A stretch of DNA of 64,000 nt from Clostridium sp. LS (GTDB lineage: Bacteria; Bacillota; Clostridia; Clostridiales; Clostridiaceae), in contig NZ_AUUU01000023.1 of NCBI RefSeq assembly GCF_002760435.1, positions 1 to 64,000 of the forward strand, given 5' to 3'. Shown here piece after piece: positions 32,622 to 42,245 of this stretch (positions are counted from its first letter, which is position 1; each line of letters begins with the position of its first letter). Below the pieces are notes generated by a model that searched no databases, was not told the origin of the DNA, and saw nothing but the letters and a program-made list of their open reading frames with translations. The position numbers were made by a program, and so were the translations under genes.

Positions 32622-33788
32622 TTAAAAATCTACTTTATTTCCGTAATATACACATTCGAATATTTTCTTCATTTCATCCTTATTTATTTGTCTTGGGTTT
32701 GATCCAGTACAAGCATCTCCAACTGCTCTTTCAGCAATTAAGTCAACTTTTGCTTTAAATTCTTCTTCATCAATTCCATACTCTTTTAAAGTAAGTGGAA
32801 TTGACATTTTTTTATTAAACTCTTGTATCAAACTAGTTAATGAATCAATTAACTCATCATTAGTTTGTCCATCTAATCCAAGACTCTTAGCAATTTTAGC
32901 ATATCTATCTGATGCAGCTTTCTTATTAAAGTCAATTACATATGGTAAATATATTGCATTTGCACATCCATGAGGTATATGGAATACTGCGCCTGTTTTA
33001 TGAGCCATACTATGAGTAATTCCTAATAATGCATTTGAGAACGCCATGCCTGCCAAACATTGAGCATAATGCATTTGTTCTCTTGCTTCATTATCCCCTT
33101 CATATGATTTAGCCAAATATTCATTAATCATTTCAATGGCTTGAATAGCTAATGGATCAGTAAATGGTGAATGCAGTGTTGCTACATAAGCTTCAATTGC
33201 GTGTGTTAATGCATCCATTCCAGTATGAGCTGTTAATGTAGGAGGCATTGTTTCAGCTAATTCTGAGTCTACTATAGCTATATCTGGAGTTATATTAAAA
33301 TCGGCTAAAGGATATTTTATTTCAGTCTTATAATCTGTAATTACAGAAAATGCAGTTACTTCTGTTGCAGTACCACTGGTTGATGGAATAGCTAAAAATT
33401 TTGCTTTTTGCCTAAGCTCCGGTAATCCAAAAGGAACTACAGCTTGTTCAAAAGTAAAATCTGGGTATTCGTAAAATATCCACATTGCTTTAGCTGCATC
33501 TATTGGTGATCCACCACCCATGGATATTATCCAATCCGGATTAAACTCTCTCATTACTTCAGCGCCTTTAAATACTGTCTCAACTGAAGGGTCTGGTTCA
33601 ACACCTTCTATTAATTTAACTTCTATGCCGGCTTCATTTAGGTAACTTACGGCTTTATCAACAAATCCAAATTTCTTCATTGATCCGCCACCAAGTACTA
33701 ACACTGCTTTTTTTCCTTTAAGATTTTTTAGTTGCTCTAATGATCCCTTTCCATAATAAACGTCTCTTGGTAATGTAAATCTCATCAT
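32622..33788 (-). CDS. Iron-containing alcohol (butanol-type) dehydrogenase
   Basis: A 388-residue group III alcohol dehydrogenase. Nucleotide-binding GGGS at about 33-36, GGGSPIDAAKAM (dinucleotide site), and iron ligands in the segments DSELAETMPPTLTAHTGMDALTHAIEAY and GITHSMAHKTGAVFHIPHGCANA. It closely resembles, from recall, the clostridial butanol/aldehyde-reducing enzymes of solventogenic species. It reduces butanal and similar aldehydes with NAD(P)H. Located directly downstream of the butyryl-CoA operon but with a terminator between, so separately transcribed. Confidence 0.92.
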   Translation of the reverse strand: MMRFTLPRDVYYGKGSLEQLKNLKGKKAVLVLGGGSMKKFGFVDKAVSYLNEAGIEVKLIEGVEPDPSVETVFKGAEVMREFNPDWIISMGGGSPIDAAKAMWIFYEYPDFTFEQAVVPFGLPELRQKAKFLAIPSTSGTATEVTAFSVITDYKTEIKYPLADFNITPDIAIVDSELAETMPPTLTAHTGMDALTHAIEAYVATLHSPFTDPLAIQAIEMINEYLAKSYEGDNEAREQMHYAQCLAGMAFSNALLGITHSMAHKTGAVFHIPHGCANAIYLPYVIDFNKKAASDRYAKIAKSLGLDGQTNDELIDSLTSLIQEFNKKMSIPLTLKEYGIDEEEFKAKVDLIAERAVGDACTGSNPRQINKDEMKKIFECVYYGNKVDF

Positions 33789-33898
33789 AATTTTGATACC
33801 CTCCTAGAAATGTTAAATTTAATGTAGGAATATTCAGAAAATTTTCCTATATTACATATATTTCTATATAAATTATTAAATTCCTCTCTATTTAGAAT

Positions 33899-33937
33899 AA
33901 AAAAAAATCCTCAAAAGCAAATTTTCTTTTGAGGACT
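33899..33937 (-). terminator. Terminator of the crt-bcd-etfB-etfA-hbd operon
   Basis: GTCCTCAAAAG pairs with CTTTTGAGGA on the minus strand and runs into nine Ts, 40 bases past the hbd stop. Confidence 0.88.
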
Positions 33938-33978
33938 TTCAAACATATAATTTATTTAAATCTATTACTTACAATACA

Positions 33979-34827
33979 TTATTTAGAATAATCGTAGAAT
34001 CCTTTTCCTGATTTTCTTCCAAGCCATCCAGCTCTAACATATTTTCTTAATATGCTGCTAGCTCTGTATTTGTTATCACCTGTTTCAGTGAATAAAACAT
34101 CCATGATAGCTAAGCAAACATCTAATCCTATAAGGTCTCCTAATGCTAAAGGCCCCATTGGGTGACCAGCACCAAACTTCATAGATGTATCTATATCTTC
34201 AACTGAAGCAATTCCTTCTTGTAGGATGAAAGTAGCTTCGTTGATCATTGGAATTAAGATTCTGTTTACAACGAATCCTGGTGCTTCAGCAACTTCTACT
34301 GGAGCTTTTCCGATTGCTTCAGATAATTCTTTAACTGCATCAAAAGTTTCTTGAGAAGTTGCAGCTCCTCTGATAACTTCAACAAGCTTCATTACTGGAG
34401 CTGGATTAAAGAAGTGCATTCCGATAACTTTATCAGGTCTCTTTGTAGCTGAAGCAACTTCAGTAATTGATAAAGATGAAGTGTTTGAAGCTAAAATTGT
34501 TTCTGGCTTACAGATTGCATCTAATTCAGCAAAGATTTCCTTTTTAATTTTCATGTTTTCGATTGCAGCTTCAACTACTAAATCGCAGTCAGCAGCTAAA
34601 TTCATGTCAGTTGTTCCTGAAATTCTAGAAAGAATTTCTTCTTTAACTTCTTCAGTCATCTTTTCTTTAGCAACTAATTTTTCTAATCCTTTAGCGATTC
34701 CAGCTATTCCTCTATCAACAAATTCATCTTTGATATCTCTTACTATTACTTCACAACCCTTTTGAGCGAATGCTTGAACGATACCAGCACCCATAGTTCC
34801 TGCTCCAAGTACAAAAATCTTTTTCAT
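33979..34827 (-). CDS. hbd: 3-hydroxybutyryl-CoA dehydrogenase
   Basis: A 282-residue enzyme reducing acetoacetyl-CoA to (S)-3-hydroxybutyryl-CoA. Rossmann motif [11 protein letters not shown] at the N terminus, the catalytic histidine in [15 protein letters not shown] with the partner glutamate, and [11 protein letters not shown] at the C terminus. Last gene of the butyryl-CoA operon, preceded by a 15-base-stem hairpin and a strong GAGGAGG site. Confidence 0.97.
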   Translation of the reverse strand: MKKIFVLGAGTMGAGIVQAFAQKGCEVIVRDIKDEFVDRGIAGIAKGLEKLVAKEKMTEEVKEEILSRISGTTDMNLAADCDLVVEAAIENMKIKKEIFAELDAICKPETILASNTSSLSITEVASATKRPDKVIGMHFFNPAPVMKLVEVIRGAATSQETFDAVKELSEAIGKAPVEVAEAPGFVVNRILIPMINEATFILQEGIASVEDIDTSMKFGAGHPMGPLALGDLIGLDVCLAIMDVLFTETGDNKYRASSILRKYVRAGWLGRKSGKGFYDYSK

Positions 34828-34860
34828 GAATTATTCCTCCTCAAATTTAACATTATAGAT

Positions 34861-34896
34861 ATCCGTAGATAAAATGATTATATTTTATCTACGGAT
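34861..34896 (-). promoter_or_regulatory. Perfect 15-base-stem hairpin between etfA and hbd
   Basis: Arms ATCCGTAGATAAAAT and ATTTTATCTACGGAT are perfectly complementary with a six-base loop and no T run after them, 34 bases before the hbd start. It is therefore unlikely to be a full terminator and more likely an mRNA processing or stabilising element within the operon. Confidence 0.7.
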
Positions 34897-35038
34897 TAAT
34901 TCATATTCTAGCTTTGTAAAATAATTATTAAGCACGTTAAATAATTATTTAGTATGTTAATTAATTATTTTTCCTGTAATATTATTAACTTTTAAAATTA
35001 GAATATTACAAGAATTTATTACAAGTAGTTAACTTATA

Positions 35039-36046
35039 TTATTCAGCATCCTTAAATTCTTTAACTTGAGCTATTAATTCTGGTACTACTTTAGCAAGGT
35101 CTCCAACTATTGCATAATCTGCAATTTTCATTATTGGAGCTGAATCATCTTTATTTACAGCAATGATTAAGTCAGAATCTTGCATACCAGCAACGTGTTG
35201 AATAGCTCCAGAAATACCACAAGCTATATAAATTTGAGGTCTAACAGTTTTACCAGTTTGACCAACTTGGTATGCTCCGTCAATCCATCCTTTTTCTACA
35301 GCTGCTCTTGATCCTGCTACAGTTCCACCTAAAGCAGCAGCTAATTCTTCAAGTAGTTTGAAGTTTTCTTTGTTTCCAACTCCTCTACCACCTGCAACTA
35401 TGAAATCAGCTTCAGCTATATCTACGATATCTTTTTTAGCTTTAATAGTTTCTAAAACTTTAGTTCTAACATCGCTATCAGCTAATTTAACTTCAACTTT
35501 TTCAATTGTACAGTTTGATGGATCAGTAGTGATTTTTGCAAATACCCCTGGTCTTACTGTAGCCATTTGTGGTCTGTGTTCTGGACATGCAATTGTAGCC
35601 ATTAAGTTACCACCGAATGCTGGTCTTGTAGCTAAAAGATCTCCATTTTCACCTTCAACAGCAAGTGATGTACAGTCAGCAGTTAATCCTGTTGATAATC
35701 TAGCAGCTATTCTTGGACCTAAGTCTCTTCCTATGAAAGTAGCTCCTACAAATAATATTCCTGGCTTTCTTTCATTTGCTAAATCACAAATAACTTTTGT
35801 GTAAGCATCAGTTGTGTAATGTTCTAAGTTCTTATCATCAGCAACTAAAACTTCATCAGCTCCATGTTCAGCTAATGTTTTTGCTAGTGCTTCTATATTA
35901 TTTCCTAGTAATAAAGCTGTTAACTTTACTCCTAACTCATCAGCAATTCTTCTACCTTCTCCAAGTAGTTCTAAAGATACTTTTTGTAATTCGCCTTCTC
36001 TTTGTTCAGCAAAGACCCAAACGCCTTTGTAATCTGCTATATTCAT
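35039..36046 (-). CDS. etfA: Electron transfer flavoprotein, alpha subunit
   Basis: A 335-residue FAD-binding subunit. C-terminal FAD signature visible: GSRAAVEKGWID, GQTGKTVRPQIY, GISGAIQHVAGM and IAVNKDDSAPIM. With EtfB and Bcd it forms the electron-bifurcating butyryl-CoA dehydrogenase complex, which couples crotonyl-CoA reduction by NADH to ferredoxin reduction. It starts 22 bases after the etfB stop. Confidence 0.97.
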   Translation of the reverse strand: MNIADYKGVWVFAEQREGELQKVSLELLGEGRRIADELGVKLTALLLGNNIEALAKTLAEHGADEVLVADDKNLEHYTTDAYTKVICDLANERKPGILFVGATFIGRDLGPRIAARLSTGLTADCTSLAVEGENGDLLATRPAFGGNLMATIACPEHRPQMATVRPGVFAKITTDPSNCTIEKVEVKLADSDVRTKVLETIKAKKDIVDIAEADFIVAGGRGVGNKENFKLLEELAAALGGTVAGSRAAVEKGWIDGAYQVGQTGKTVRPQIYIACGISGAIQHVAGMQDSDLIIAVNKDDSAPIMKIADYAIVGDLAKVVPELIAQVKEFKDAE

Positions 36047-36068
36047 AATAAATTACCCTCCTATTATC

Positions 36069-36848
36069 TTAGATGTAGTGTTTTTCTTTTAATTTTCCAA
36101 CAACATAGTATGCTGCATTTTTTGGTGCTTCTCTAACGATTTCTCCTGCACCTTTAACTTCTTTAGTCATAGATTTCTTAACCTTTGTAGGTGAACCCTT
36201 AAGTCCTAATTCAGCTACATCTACATCTATATCAGCTGCGCTCATAACTTTGATTTGATCATCAGAAGTTGAGAATATATTTGCAACATGCATATATCTA
36301 GGTGCATTTAATTCTTCAATTGCAGTTAATAGACATGGAGTTTTTACTTCTACTACTTGATGTCCATCTTCTAATGCTCTATTCACTATTAATGAATTTC
36401 CTTCAACTTTAACGTCTTGAACGTAAGTTACTTGAGGAATATTTAAATGTTCAGCTATTTCTGGTCCAACTTGTGCAGTATCTCCATCAATCGCTTGTCT
36501 TCCAGCAAATACTATATCATAATCTAATTTCTTTATAACACCAGCTATTGCTTTTGAAGTAGCTAAAGTATCAGCTCCTCCTAGTGCTCTATCTGTTAAT
36601 AGGATAGCTTCATCAGCACCCATACATAATGCTTCAGTTAAAGTTGCCTTAGCCATTGGAAGCCCCATGCTTACCACGGTAACTTTTCCACCAAGTTTTT
36701 CTTTTAATTGTAATGCACCTTCTAATGCATGTTTATCTTCTGGATTCATTATTGATGGTACACCATCTCTTATTAATGTACCAGTTTTTGGATCTATTTT
36801 TACAGCTGTAGTATCTGGAACTTGTTTTACACAAACTACTATATTCAT
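36069..36848 (-). CDS. etfB: Electron transfer flavoprotein, beta subunit
   Basis: A 259-residue subunit with the NIVVCVKQVPDT start, the nucleotide-binding loop ALGGADTLATSKA and the central FAGRQAIDGDTAQVGP motif. In bifurcating Etfs this subunit carries the second flavin that accepts electrons from NADH. Thirteen bases separate it from the bcd stop. Confidence 0.97.
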   Translation of the reverse strand: MNIVVCVKQVPDTTAVKIDPKTGTLIRDGVPSIMNPEDKHALEGALQLKEKLGGKVTVVSMGLPMAKATLTEALCMGADEAILLTDRALGGADTLATSKAIAGVIKKLDYDIVFAGRQAIDGDTAQVGPEIAEHLNIPQVTYVQDVKVEGNSLIVNRALEDGHQVVEVKTPCLLTAIEELNAPRYMHVANIFSTSDDQIKVMSAADIDVDVAELGLKGSPTKVKKSMTKEVKGAGEIVREAPKNAAYYVVGKLKEKHYI

Positions 36849-36861
36849 TATAAAAGTCCTC

Positions 36862-38001
36862 CTATCTTAAAATGCTTCCTGCGATAACCATCTTTTGAAC
36901 TTCTGAAGTTCCTTCATAGATTTCAGTTATCTTAGCATCTCTCATCATTCTTTCTACTGGGTATTCTTTAGTGTATCCATATCCACCAAAGATTTGAACT
37001 GCTTTAGTTGTAACTTCCATTGCAACATCTGCTGCAAATAATTTAGCTCTTGCAGCATCAAGTGAGTAAGGCTCTCCAGCTTGCTTCTTAGTTGCAGCTA
37101 AGTATACTAGGTATTTAGCTGCTTGGATTTTAACATCCATTTCAGCAATATACCATTGTAATCCTTGGAATGCTGATAATGGCTTACCAAATTGTTTTCT
37201 TTCTTTCATATAGTTAACAGCTTCTTCAAAAGCTCCTTCTGCTATACCTAAAGCTTGAGCTGCTATACCAATTCTTCCTCCATCAAGAGTCTTCATTGCT
37301 ATACCAAATCCCTTACCTTCTTGGCTTAATAAGTTTTCTTTTGGAACTATACAGTTTTCCATTACTAATTCAGTAGTTGAAGATGCTCTGATACCCATCT
37401 TGTTTTCTAATTTTCCTACTGAGAATCCTGGGAATGATTTTTCTACGATGAATGCAGAAATTCCTTTAGTTCCTTTTGATTTATCTGTCATAGCAAAAAT
37501 TATGAAAGTTTCAGCAACTCCACCATTTGTTATGAATATTTTTGAACCATTTAAGATATAGTTATCTCCATCTAATACAGCGGTTGTTTGTTGTCCAGCA
37601 GCATCTGTACCAGCACCTGGTTCAGTTAATCCGAAAGCACCAATTTTCTTACCACTGCAAAGATCTGGTAAATATTTTTCTCTTTGTTCTTTAGTTCCAT
37701 TTTCATTAATTACTGATGCACATAATGATGTATGAGCTGAAAGTATAACACCTGTAGTACCACAAACTTTTGATAATTCTTCTACAGCTATTATGTATGA
37801 AAGAACATCTCCGCCTGCTCCACCAAATTCCTTAGCAAATGGGATACCCATTACTCCTAATTCAGCCATCTTTTCAACATTTTCCATAGGGAATCTTTCT
37901 GTTTCATCAATTTCAGCAGCTATTGGCTTAACTTCATTTACTGCGAATTCTCTGATCATTTGTTGTACTAATTGTTGTTCTCTAGTTAATTTGAAATTCA
38001 T
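36862..38001 (-). CDS. bcd: Butyryl-CoA dehydrogenase (short-chain acyl-CoA dehydrogenase)
   Basis: A 379-residue FAD enzyme reducing crotonyl-CoA to butyryl-CoA. Signatures: GAFGLTEPGAGTDA, catalytic glutamate in ITEIYEGTSEVQ, and QIFGGYGYTKEYPVERMMRDAK. Second gene of the operon, 85 bases after crt. Confidence 0.97.
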   Translation of the reverse strand: MNFKLTREQQLVQQMIREFAVNEVKPIAAEIDETERFPMENVEKMAELGVMGIPFAKEFGGAGGDVLSYIIAVEELSKVCGTTGVILSAHTSLCASVINENGTKEQREKYLPDLCSGKKIGAFGLTEPGAGTDAAGQQTTAVLDGDNYILNGSKIFITNGGVAETFIIFAMTDKSKGTKGISAFIVEKSFPGFSVGKLENKMGIRASSTTELVMENCIVPKENLLSQEGKGFGIAMKTLDGGRIGIAAQALGIAEGAFEEAVNYMKERKQFGKPLSAFQGLQWYIAEMDVKIQAAKYLVYLAATKKQAGEPYSLDAARAKLFAADVAMEVTTKAVQIFGGYGYTKEYPVERMMRDAKITEIYEGTSEVQKMVIAGSILR

Positions 38002-38086
38002 TAAATTACCCTCCTTGTTATTTAAACCTATTCGATAACAAACTATATATAAATCTCTAATAGATTTTTAGCTAATTCTCTAAAAA

Positions 38087-38872
38087 TTATTTATTTTGAA
38101 AGTTCTTTTCTGCTCTTCTTTCTAAGAAAGCAGTCATTCCTTCTGTTTGATCTTCTGTTGCAAAGCATTTACCAAAGTCTTCCGCTTCTATTAATATAGC
38201 TGCATCTATATCAACTTGCATTCCTCTATCAATAGCATCTTTGCAATATGCAACTGCTTTTGGAGCATTAGCTGCAATTTTATTAGCCATAGCTTTTGCT
38301 TCATCTATTAAGTTTTCTAATTCAACTATTTTATTTACTAAGCCTATTCTGTAAGCTTCTTCTGCATTTATAATATCACAAGTGTATATTAATTCTTTAG
38401 CTTTTCCTGGTCCTACAATTCTAGCTAATCTTTGAGTTCCACCGAATCCTGGAGTTATTCCTAGACCTACTTCTGGTTGACCAAATTTAGCTTTTACTGA
38501 AGCTATTCTTATATCGCATGACATAGCAAGTTCGCATCCACCACCAAGAGCAAATCCTGATACAGCTGCAATAACCGGCTTATCCAATTTTTCTAATCTT
38601 CTGAAAACATTATTCCCTAAGATTCCAAATTCTTTACCTTGTTCTTCGTTAAGATCTTTCATTTCTGCAATATCTGCTCCAGCAACAAAAGATTTTTCTC
38701 CTGCACCAGTTAAAATAACTGCATATACATTACTGTCTTTTTCTAAGTCTTCTAAAACAGTGTCTAAATCCTTTAATGTCTCTGAATTTAATGCATTTAA
38801 TGCTTTTGGTCTATTGATTGTAACAATAGCTAAATGCCCTTCTTTTTCAAGAATTACATTTTTTAATTCCAT
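38087..38872 (-). CDS. crt: 3-hydroxybutyryl-CoA dehydratase (crotonase)
   Basis: A 261-residue enoyl-CoA hydratase that converts 3-hydroxybutyryl-CoA to crotonyl-CoA. Oxyanion-hole segment SFVAGADIAEM and catalytic glutamate region GFALGGGCELAMSCD, GQPEVGLGITPGFGGTQRL are intact. ATG at 38872 is chosen because AGGAGG lies eight bases before it; the frame extends to 38890 but that includes the ribosome site itself. First gene of the operon, downstream of a promoter and a Rex-type operator. Confidence 0.96.
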   Translation of the reverse strand: MELKNVILEKEGHLAIVTINRPKALNALNSETLKDLDTVLEDLEKDSNVYAVILTGAGEKSFVAGADIAEMKDLNEEQGKEFGILGNNVFRRLEKLDKPVIAAVSGFALGGGCELAMSCDIRIASVKAKFGQPEVGLGITPGFGGTQRLARIVGPGKAKELIYTCDIINAEEAYRIGLVNKIVELENLIDEAKAMANKIAANAPKAVAYCKDAIDRGMQVDIDAAILIEAEDFGKCFATEDQTEGMTAFLERRAEKNFQNK

Positions 38873-38948
38873 GTTAAGGTCCTCCTTCAAACTTGCTTAT
38901 TTTTATTATTTTAAATTTTCATACTATTTGTGATATTTTTAAATTCAT

Positions 38949-38966
38949 TTGTTAATAATATAACAA
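38949..38966. promoter_or_regulatory. Rex-type operator in the crt leader
   Basis: TTGTTAATAATATAACAA matches the Rex consensus with one base changed and is the centre of a longer perfect repeat: 12-base arms ATTCATTTGTTA / TAACAAATGAAT. It sits about 40 bases downstream of the -10 element, a roadblock position. Confidence 0.82.
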
Positions 38967-39007
38967 ATGAATGAAAAAAAATATAAAGCTTTATTGCCTT
39001 ATTTAAA

Positions 39008-39036
39008 ATTATAATACGTACTTAGATTATTTGCAA
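39008..39036 (-). promoter_or_regulatory. Promoter of the butyryl-CoA operon
   Basis: TTGCAA (39031-39036) and TATAAT (39008-39013) with a 17-base spacer on the minus strand, about 135 bases before crt. Confidence 0.75.
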
Positions 39037-39183
39037 TAAAATATTCTGTTTTCATTCAAGTTTTTACTATCTTAAAATACAATATTATTATTATACACAA
39101 GTCTCTTACAGATAATCAAAGTATATATAATTAAAAAAATAACAAATTGCTATTCAATCAACTTTATCTTTTTGATAAAACAA

Positions 39184-39234
39184 ATTCAACTGGCTTCAAT
39201 TGATCTATAAAACTCATCTGAAACTAGTTGAATT
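39184..39234 (-). terminator. Probable terminator after rex
   Basis: ATTCAACT and AGTTGAAT pair on the minus strand with partial internal pairing and are followed by TTGTTTTATC, about 50 bases past the rex stop. It separates rex from the crt operon. Confidence 0.5.
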
Positions 39235-39281
39235 TATAATAACACCTATCTTCTCTTAAGATAAAAATGTCACTCTATTTT

Positions 39282-39917
39282 TTAGCTATCACTTTCATTT
39301 AGCAAGTATATTAGTGTCAATAAACTTTCACTTAAATGTACATTTTCTACTTTTACATAATCTGGTACCGCCAAATCAACAGGTGCAAAATTCCAGATTC
39401 CTCTTACTCCACCTTTGATGAGTTCTTCAGCAACAATCTGTGCATTCTTTCTTGGAACACAAATTATTCCTATATCAATTTTATGTTCAGATAAGACAGA
39501 AGACATTTCATCTATATCCATAATCTCTACATCTCTAATTTTCATACCTATTAATTTAGGATTTGCATCAAAAATAGCCGTTATTTTAAATCCCAAGTTT
39601 TCAAATCTCGAGTAATTTGAAACCGCTTGGCCTATATTCCCAGCTCCAACTAATGCAGCCTCATAGCCTCTGTCCAATCCTAAAATTGAACTAATTTGGT
39701 TATATAATTCTTTTACATTATAACCATATCCTTGTTGTCCAAAATCTCCAAAACAATTTAAATCCTGACGAATTTGCGATGCAGTAAAACCTATTTTTTC
39801 CCCTAATTCCTTTGAAGAAATTCTATCTACGTCATTTTTCATAAGTTCTTCGAGATATCTATAATATTTAGGCAATCTTTTTATAACTGCCATAGATATA
39901 TTTTTATTCTTTTCCAT
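39282..39917 (-). CDS. rex: Redox-sensing transcriptional repressor Rex
   Basis: A 211-residue repressor: winged helix (LPKYYRYLEELMK, SSKELGEKIGFTASQIRQDLNCFG) followed by a Rossmann NAD(H) domain with ALVGAGNIGQA and a C-terminal domain-swap helix. It releases DNA when NADH/NAD+ rises, derepressing fermentative and hydrogen-forming genes. Candidate targets with near-consensus sites lie in this window: crt operon and hydrogenase. Confidence 0.97.
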   Translation of the reverse strand: MEKNKNISMAVIKRLPKYYRYLEELMKNDVDRISSKELGEKIGFTASQIRQDLNCFGDFGQQGYGYNVKELYNQISSILGLDRGYEAALVGAGNIGQAVSNYSRFENLGFKITAIFDANPKLIGMKIRDVEIMDIDEMSSVLSEHKIDIGIICVPRKNAQIVAEELIKGGVRGIWNFAPVDLAVPDYVKVENVHLSESLLTLIYLLNESDS

Positions 39918-40255
39918 ACCTATTTTCTCCTAATCAATAATTTAATATTTTAACTATCCATAATCGGCTTACATAATAGACAAAACCCAACTTAATTATA
40001 ATTTAATCTAATTTTTAACAAACTATACCCCAATAACACAACATTTTTTTAACTGACTAACCACTATGATTAATAATTCTACCATACTTCTATATTTTAG
40101 TGTCAAGCTTATTAAAATTATTTGTGAAAAATATTAATATAAATATAATTCTAATTTATAAAATGTAACATATACTTTCAAAAGATTAACTCTAAGATAG
40201 AATTTCTTTCAAATTACTTCCGTAAATAATAATGAAATTAGTATTTTTTATGTAA

Positions 40256-40304
40256 CATCAAAAAATACCTCAAAATAATTATATAATTACTTTGAGATAT
40301 TTCT
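40256..40304 (-). terminator. Terminator after the phospholipase-like gene
   Basis: GAAATATCTCAAAGTAATTATA-type arm (AAATATCTCAAAGTAAT) pairs with ATTATTTTGAGGTATTT and is followed by Ts on the minus strand. The rest of the 409-base gap between rex and the phospholipase-like gene (39918-40326) shows nothing I can name. Confidence 0.75.
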
Positions 40305-40326
40305 TAAATATAAGCACAATCAAAAG

Positions 40327-40914
40327 TTAAATTGCTCTACTTACTTTACTATTATCATTTACAAATACATTATCTAAAATCATGTTTAGAATGCTATCAC
40401 AAACATAGTATGAAAATGTTAAATCATTCTGATAATCTAGTATTCCATCATATTGATCTTGCAGTTGTAGTATAAATTCTTTTATATTATTTGGCTCAAT
40501 ATTTGTATTTATAATCCCTGTTTGATTGAAATTCTTAGCTAATTTAGCCAATTTATTCTCATAAGACATATGATTTTTTACTGCACTTGTACTCTTAAAT
40601 TCCCATCGATAATAATGAGGTGCACAAAAAAAATCACATAAAAAGTGACATATTACTCCAAGCTCTTCACTAAACTTTCCAATTGTCATATTATAGTAAA
40701 CGTCTTCCAATGTCAGCGAAGATAAATATATGATTTTCTCAACTACCATATCTATACTCTCATTAAAATAATGTTTCATTAATTTATACTTAGGCACACA
40801 GTCAGGTTTCACATTCCCCCATATAAATCTTTTATTATTAATTAAATACACACTTTTTGTATTAGCATGCTTTAGAATATTCTCTGCCATAGTTTTGTGA
40901 GTATTAATCATCAA
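40327..40914 (-). CDS. Zinc-dependent phospholipase C-like protein
   Basis: A 195-residue protein with the metal-ligand pattern of the zinc phospholipase C family (relatives of the C. perfringens alpha-toxin catalytic domain): histidines in INTHK and LMKHYF, GNVKPD, the HFLCDF HxxxD motif and NHMSYE as the HxxxE motif. It has no signal peptide and no C2 membrane-binding domain, so it is unlikely to be a classical secreted toxin; cytoplasmic or peripheral action is inferred. The catalytic-site tryptophan at the mature N terminus of secreted enzymes is absent. Confidence 0.78.
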   Translation of the reverse strand: MMINTHKTMAENILKHANTKSVYLINNKRFIWGNVKPDCVPKYKLMKHYFNESIDMVVEKIIYLSSLTLEDVYYNMTIGKFSEELGVICHFLCDFFCAPHYYRWEFKSTSAVKNHMSYENKLAKLAKNFNQTGIINTNIEPNNIKEFILQLQDQYDGILDYQNDLTFSYYVCDSILNMILDNVFVNDNSKVSRAI

Positions 40915-41370
40915 AACATGATCACATCCTCTACATTTAAATTATTTATATCAAAAGAATTTTGAAGTAATTTACATATTAAATTTTTAATTTAATTAAA
41001 ATTCCTACTATATTTATATAATAATACTCGTCTTATAAATTTACAACACTTAATTAATATCTAAGTCAAGTAGTATATGTACAAATCTCCAAGAATATGA
41101 ATATAGACATTTTTATAGGCCATCTTAATAAAACCCTTATCTTAAACATTATTTATTTATAATTACATTCTATACAAACTCTACAATTTTATTTTCCTGC
41201 TGAAATAGTGATTCATGCATCCCCTCTATTATATTGATGCATTAAATTTCATATATCTTTTTTATATTCCATTCATTTTATGCATTTTTATATAAACTTT
41301 ATTACAGATTCTATAGTTACCTAGTATAGTTTTAGTAATCTAAAATTCTACCTTATTTCCCACTATAATT
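40915..41370. other. Gene-free interval
   Basis: About 460 AT-rich bases between the phospholipase-like gene and the manC terminator. I see no reading frame with a ribosome site, no structured RNA and no repeat that stands out. Confidence 0.5.
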
Positions 41371-41414
41371 AAAATAAGCTGTTCAAAGTTTTTCTGTTTT
41401 GAATCAGCTTATTT
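41371..41414 (-). terminator. Terminator after the manC fragment
   Basis: AAATAAGCTGATTCAAA and TTTGAACAGCTTATTT pair (one bulge) and end in Ts on the minus strand, eight bases past the stop codon. Confidence 0.85.
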
Positions 41415-41421
41415 GCCAAGC

Positions 41422-42241
41422 TTATAGGAATTTACTATATTTTTGGTTTTCATTAAGTTTATTTAATAAATGTTTTATCTCTTGGTCCTTGTTCTTATCC
41501 ATTACGAGTATAACATCTCCTGCATCAACTACAACTAAATCCTTTATTCCGAATCCAATAATTAAGTTCTTATCTCCAAATATAGAGCAATTCTCACATT
41601 CATCAATATAAACATTCTTAGAAATATTGTTATTTTTGTCTGTGCTTAAAAGTCTGCTTAAAGCTCCAAAGCTTCCCATGTCATCCCAATTAAAATCACA
41701 TTTTATGACATATGCTTTTCTTGTTCTTTGCATTACTCCAAAATCTATAGATATTCCATCTATTAGTTCATATTGCTCCTTTATTGTTTTTTCCTCGTTT
41801 TCTTCACCTAAGCTTTTATATATTTCCATTAATGATTTGTGCAATTTAGGTAGGTATTTTTCTATTTCTCTTAAAATAACATCTGCTCTAAATACAAACA
41901 TTCCTGAATTCCATAGATAGGTTCCTTTTAATATAAAATCTTTAGCTACTTCTGAATTTGGTTTTTCAGTAAATCTTGCGATCTTATAAGTTGGGATAGT
42001 TCCAGTGGTTCTCTCGCCCATTTCTATATAGCCATACCCAGTTTCTGCTCTACTTGGTTCAATTCCAAGAGTAACAATACATCTCCTCTTGTTAGCCATC
42101 TCTATTGCTTGAGATAACGTATCTATATAATTCTTCTCACCTTGAATATAGTGATCTGATGGTAATACAACCATAACTGCATTAGCATCTTGTTTTAATA
42201 ATTTCACTGCAGACAAGCCTATACAAGTTGCAGTCCCTTTT
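41422..42241 (-). pseudogene. manC: manC (mannose-1-phosphate guanylyltransferase), 5' part removed by element insertion
   Basis: The remaining 264-plus residues begin at ...CIGLSAVKLL and include VVLPSDHYI, GYGYIEMGE, RFTEKPN, NSGMFVFRAD and NWDDMGS, all typical of ManC/GMP family nucleotidyltransferases. About the first 95-100 residues, including the nucleotide-binding GGxGTRxWP, are missing and an in-frame stop lies just upstream at 42242-42244. The intact enzyme makes GDP-mannose for surface polysaccharides. The 5' part should lie at the other end of the integrated element, outside this window. No ribosome site precedes the fragment, so it is probably not translated. Confidence 0.88.
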
Positions 42242-42245
42242 TAGA
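42217..42245. other. Element attachment junction within manC
   Basis: Homology to ManC stops around the codons for GTATCIGL, where the family normally reads NTAPCIGL. Upstream of this the sequence belongs to the element. The crossover core is therefore within about 42222-42236 (around ACTGCAACTTGTAT). The dinucleotide cannot be fixed without the other end or an empty site. Confidence 0.65.

Noticed and set aside
40327-40914. Secreted alpha-toxin-like phospholipase
   Set aside because: Metal ligands fit the family, but there is no signal peptide and no C2 domain, so a classical toxin is not supported.
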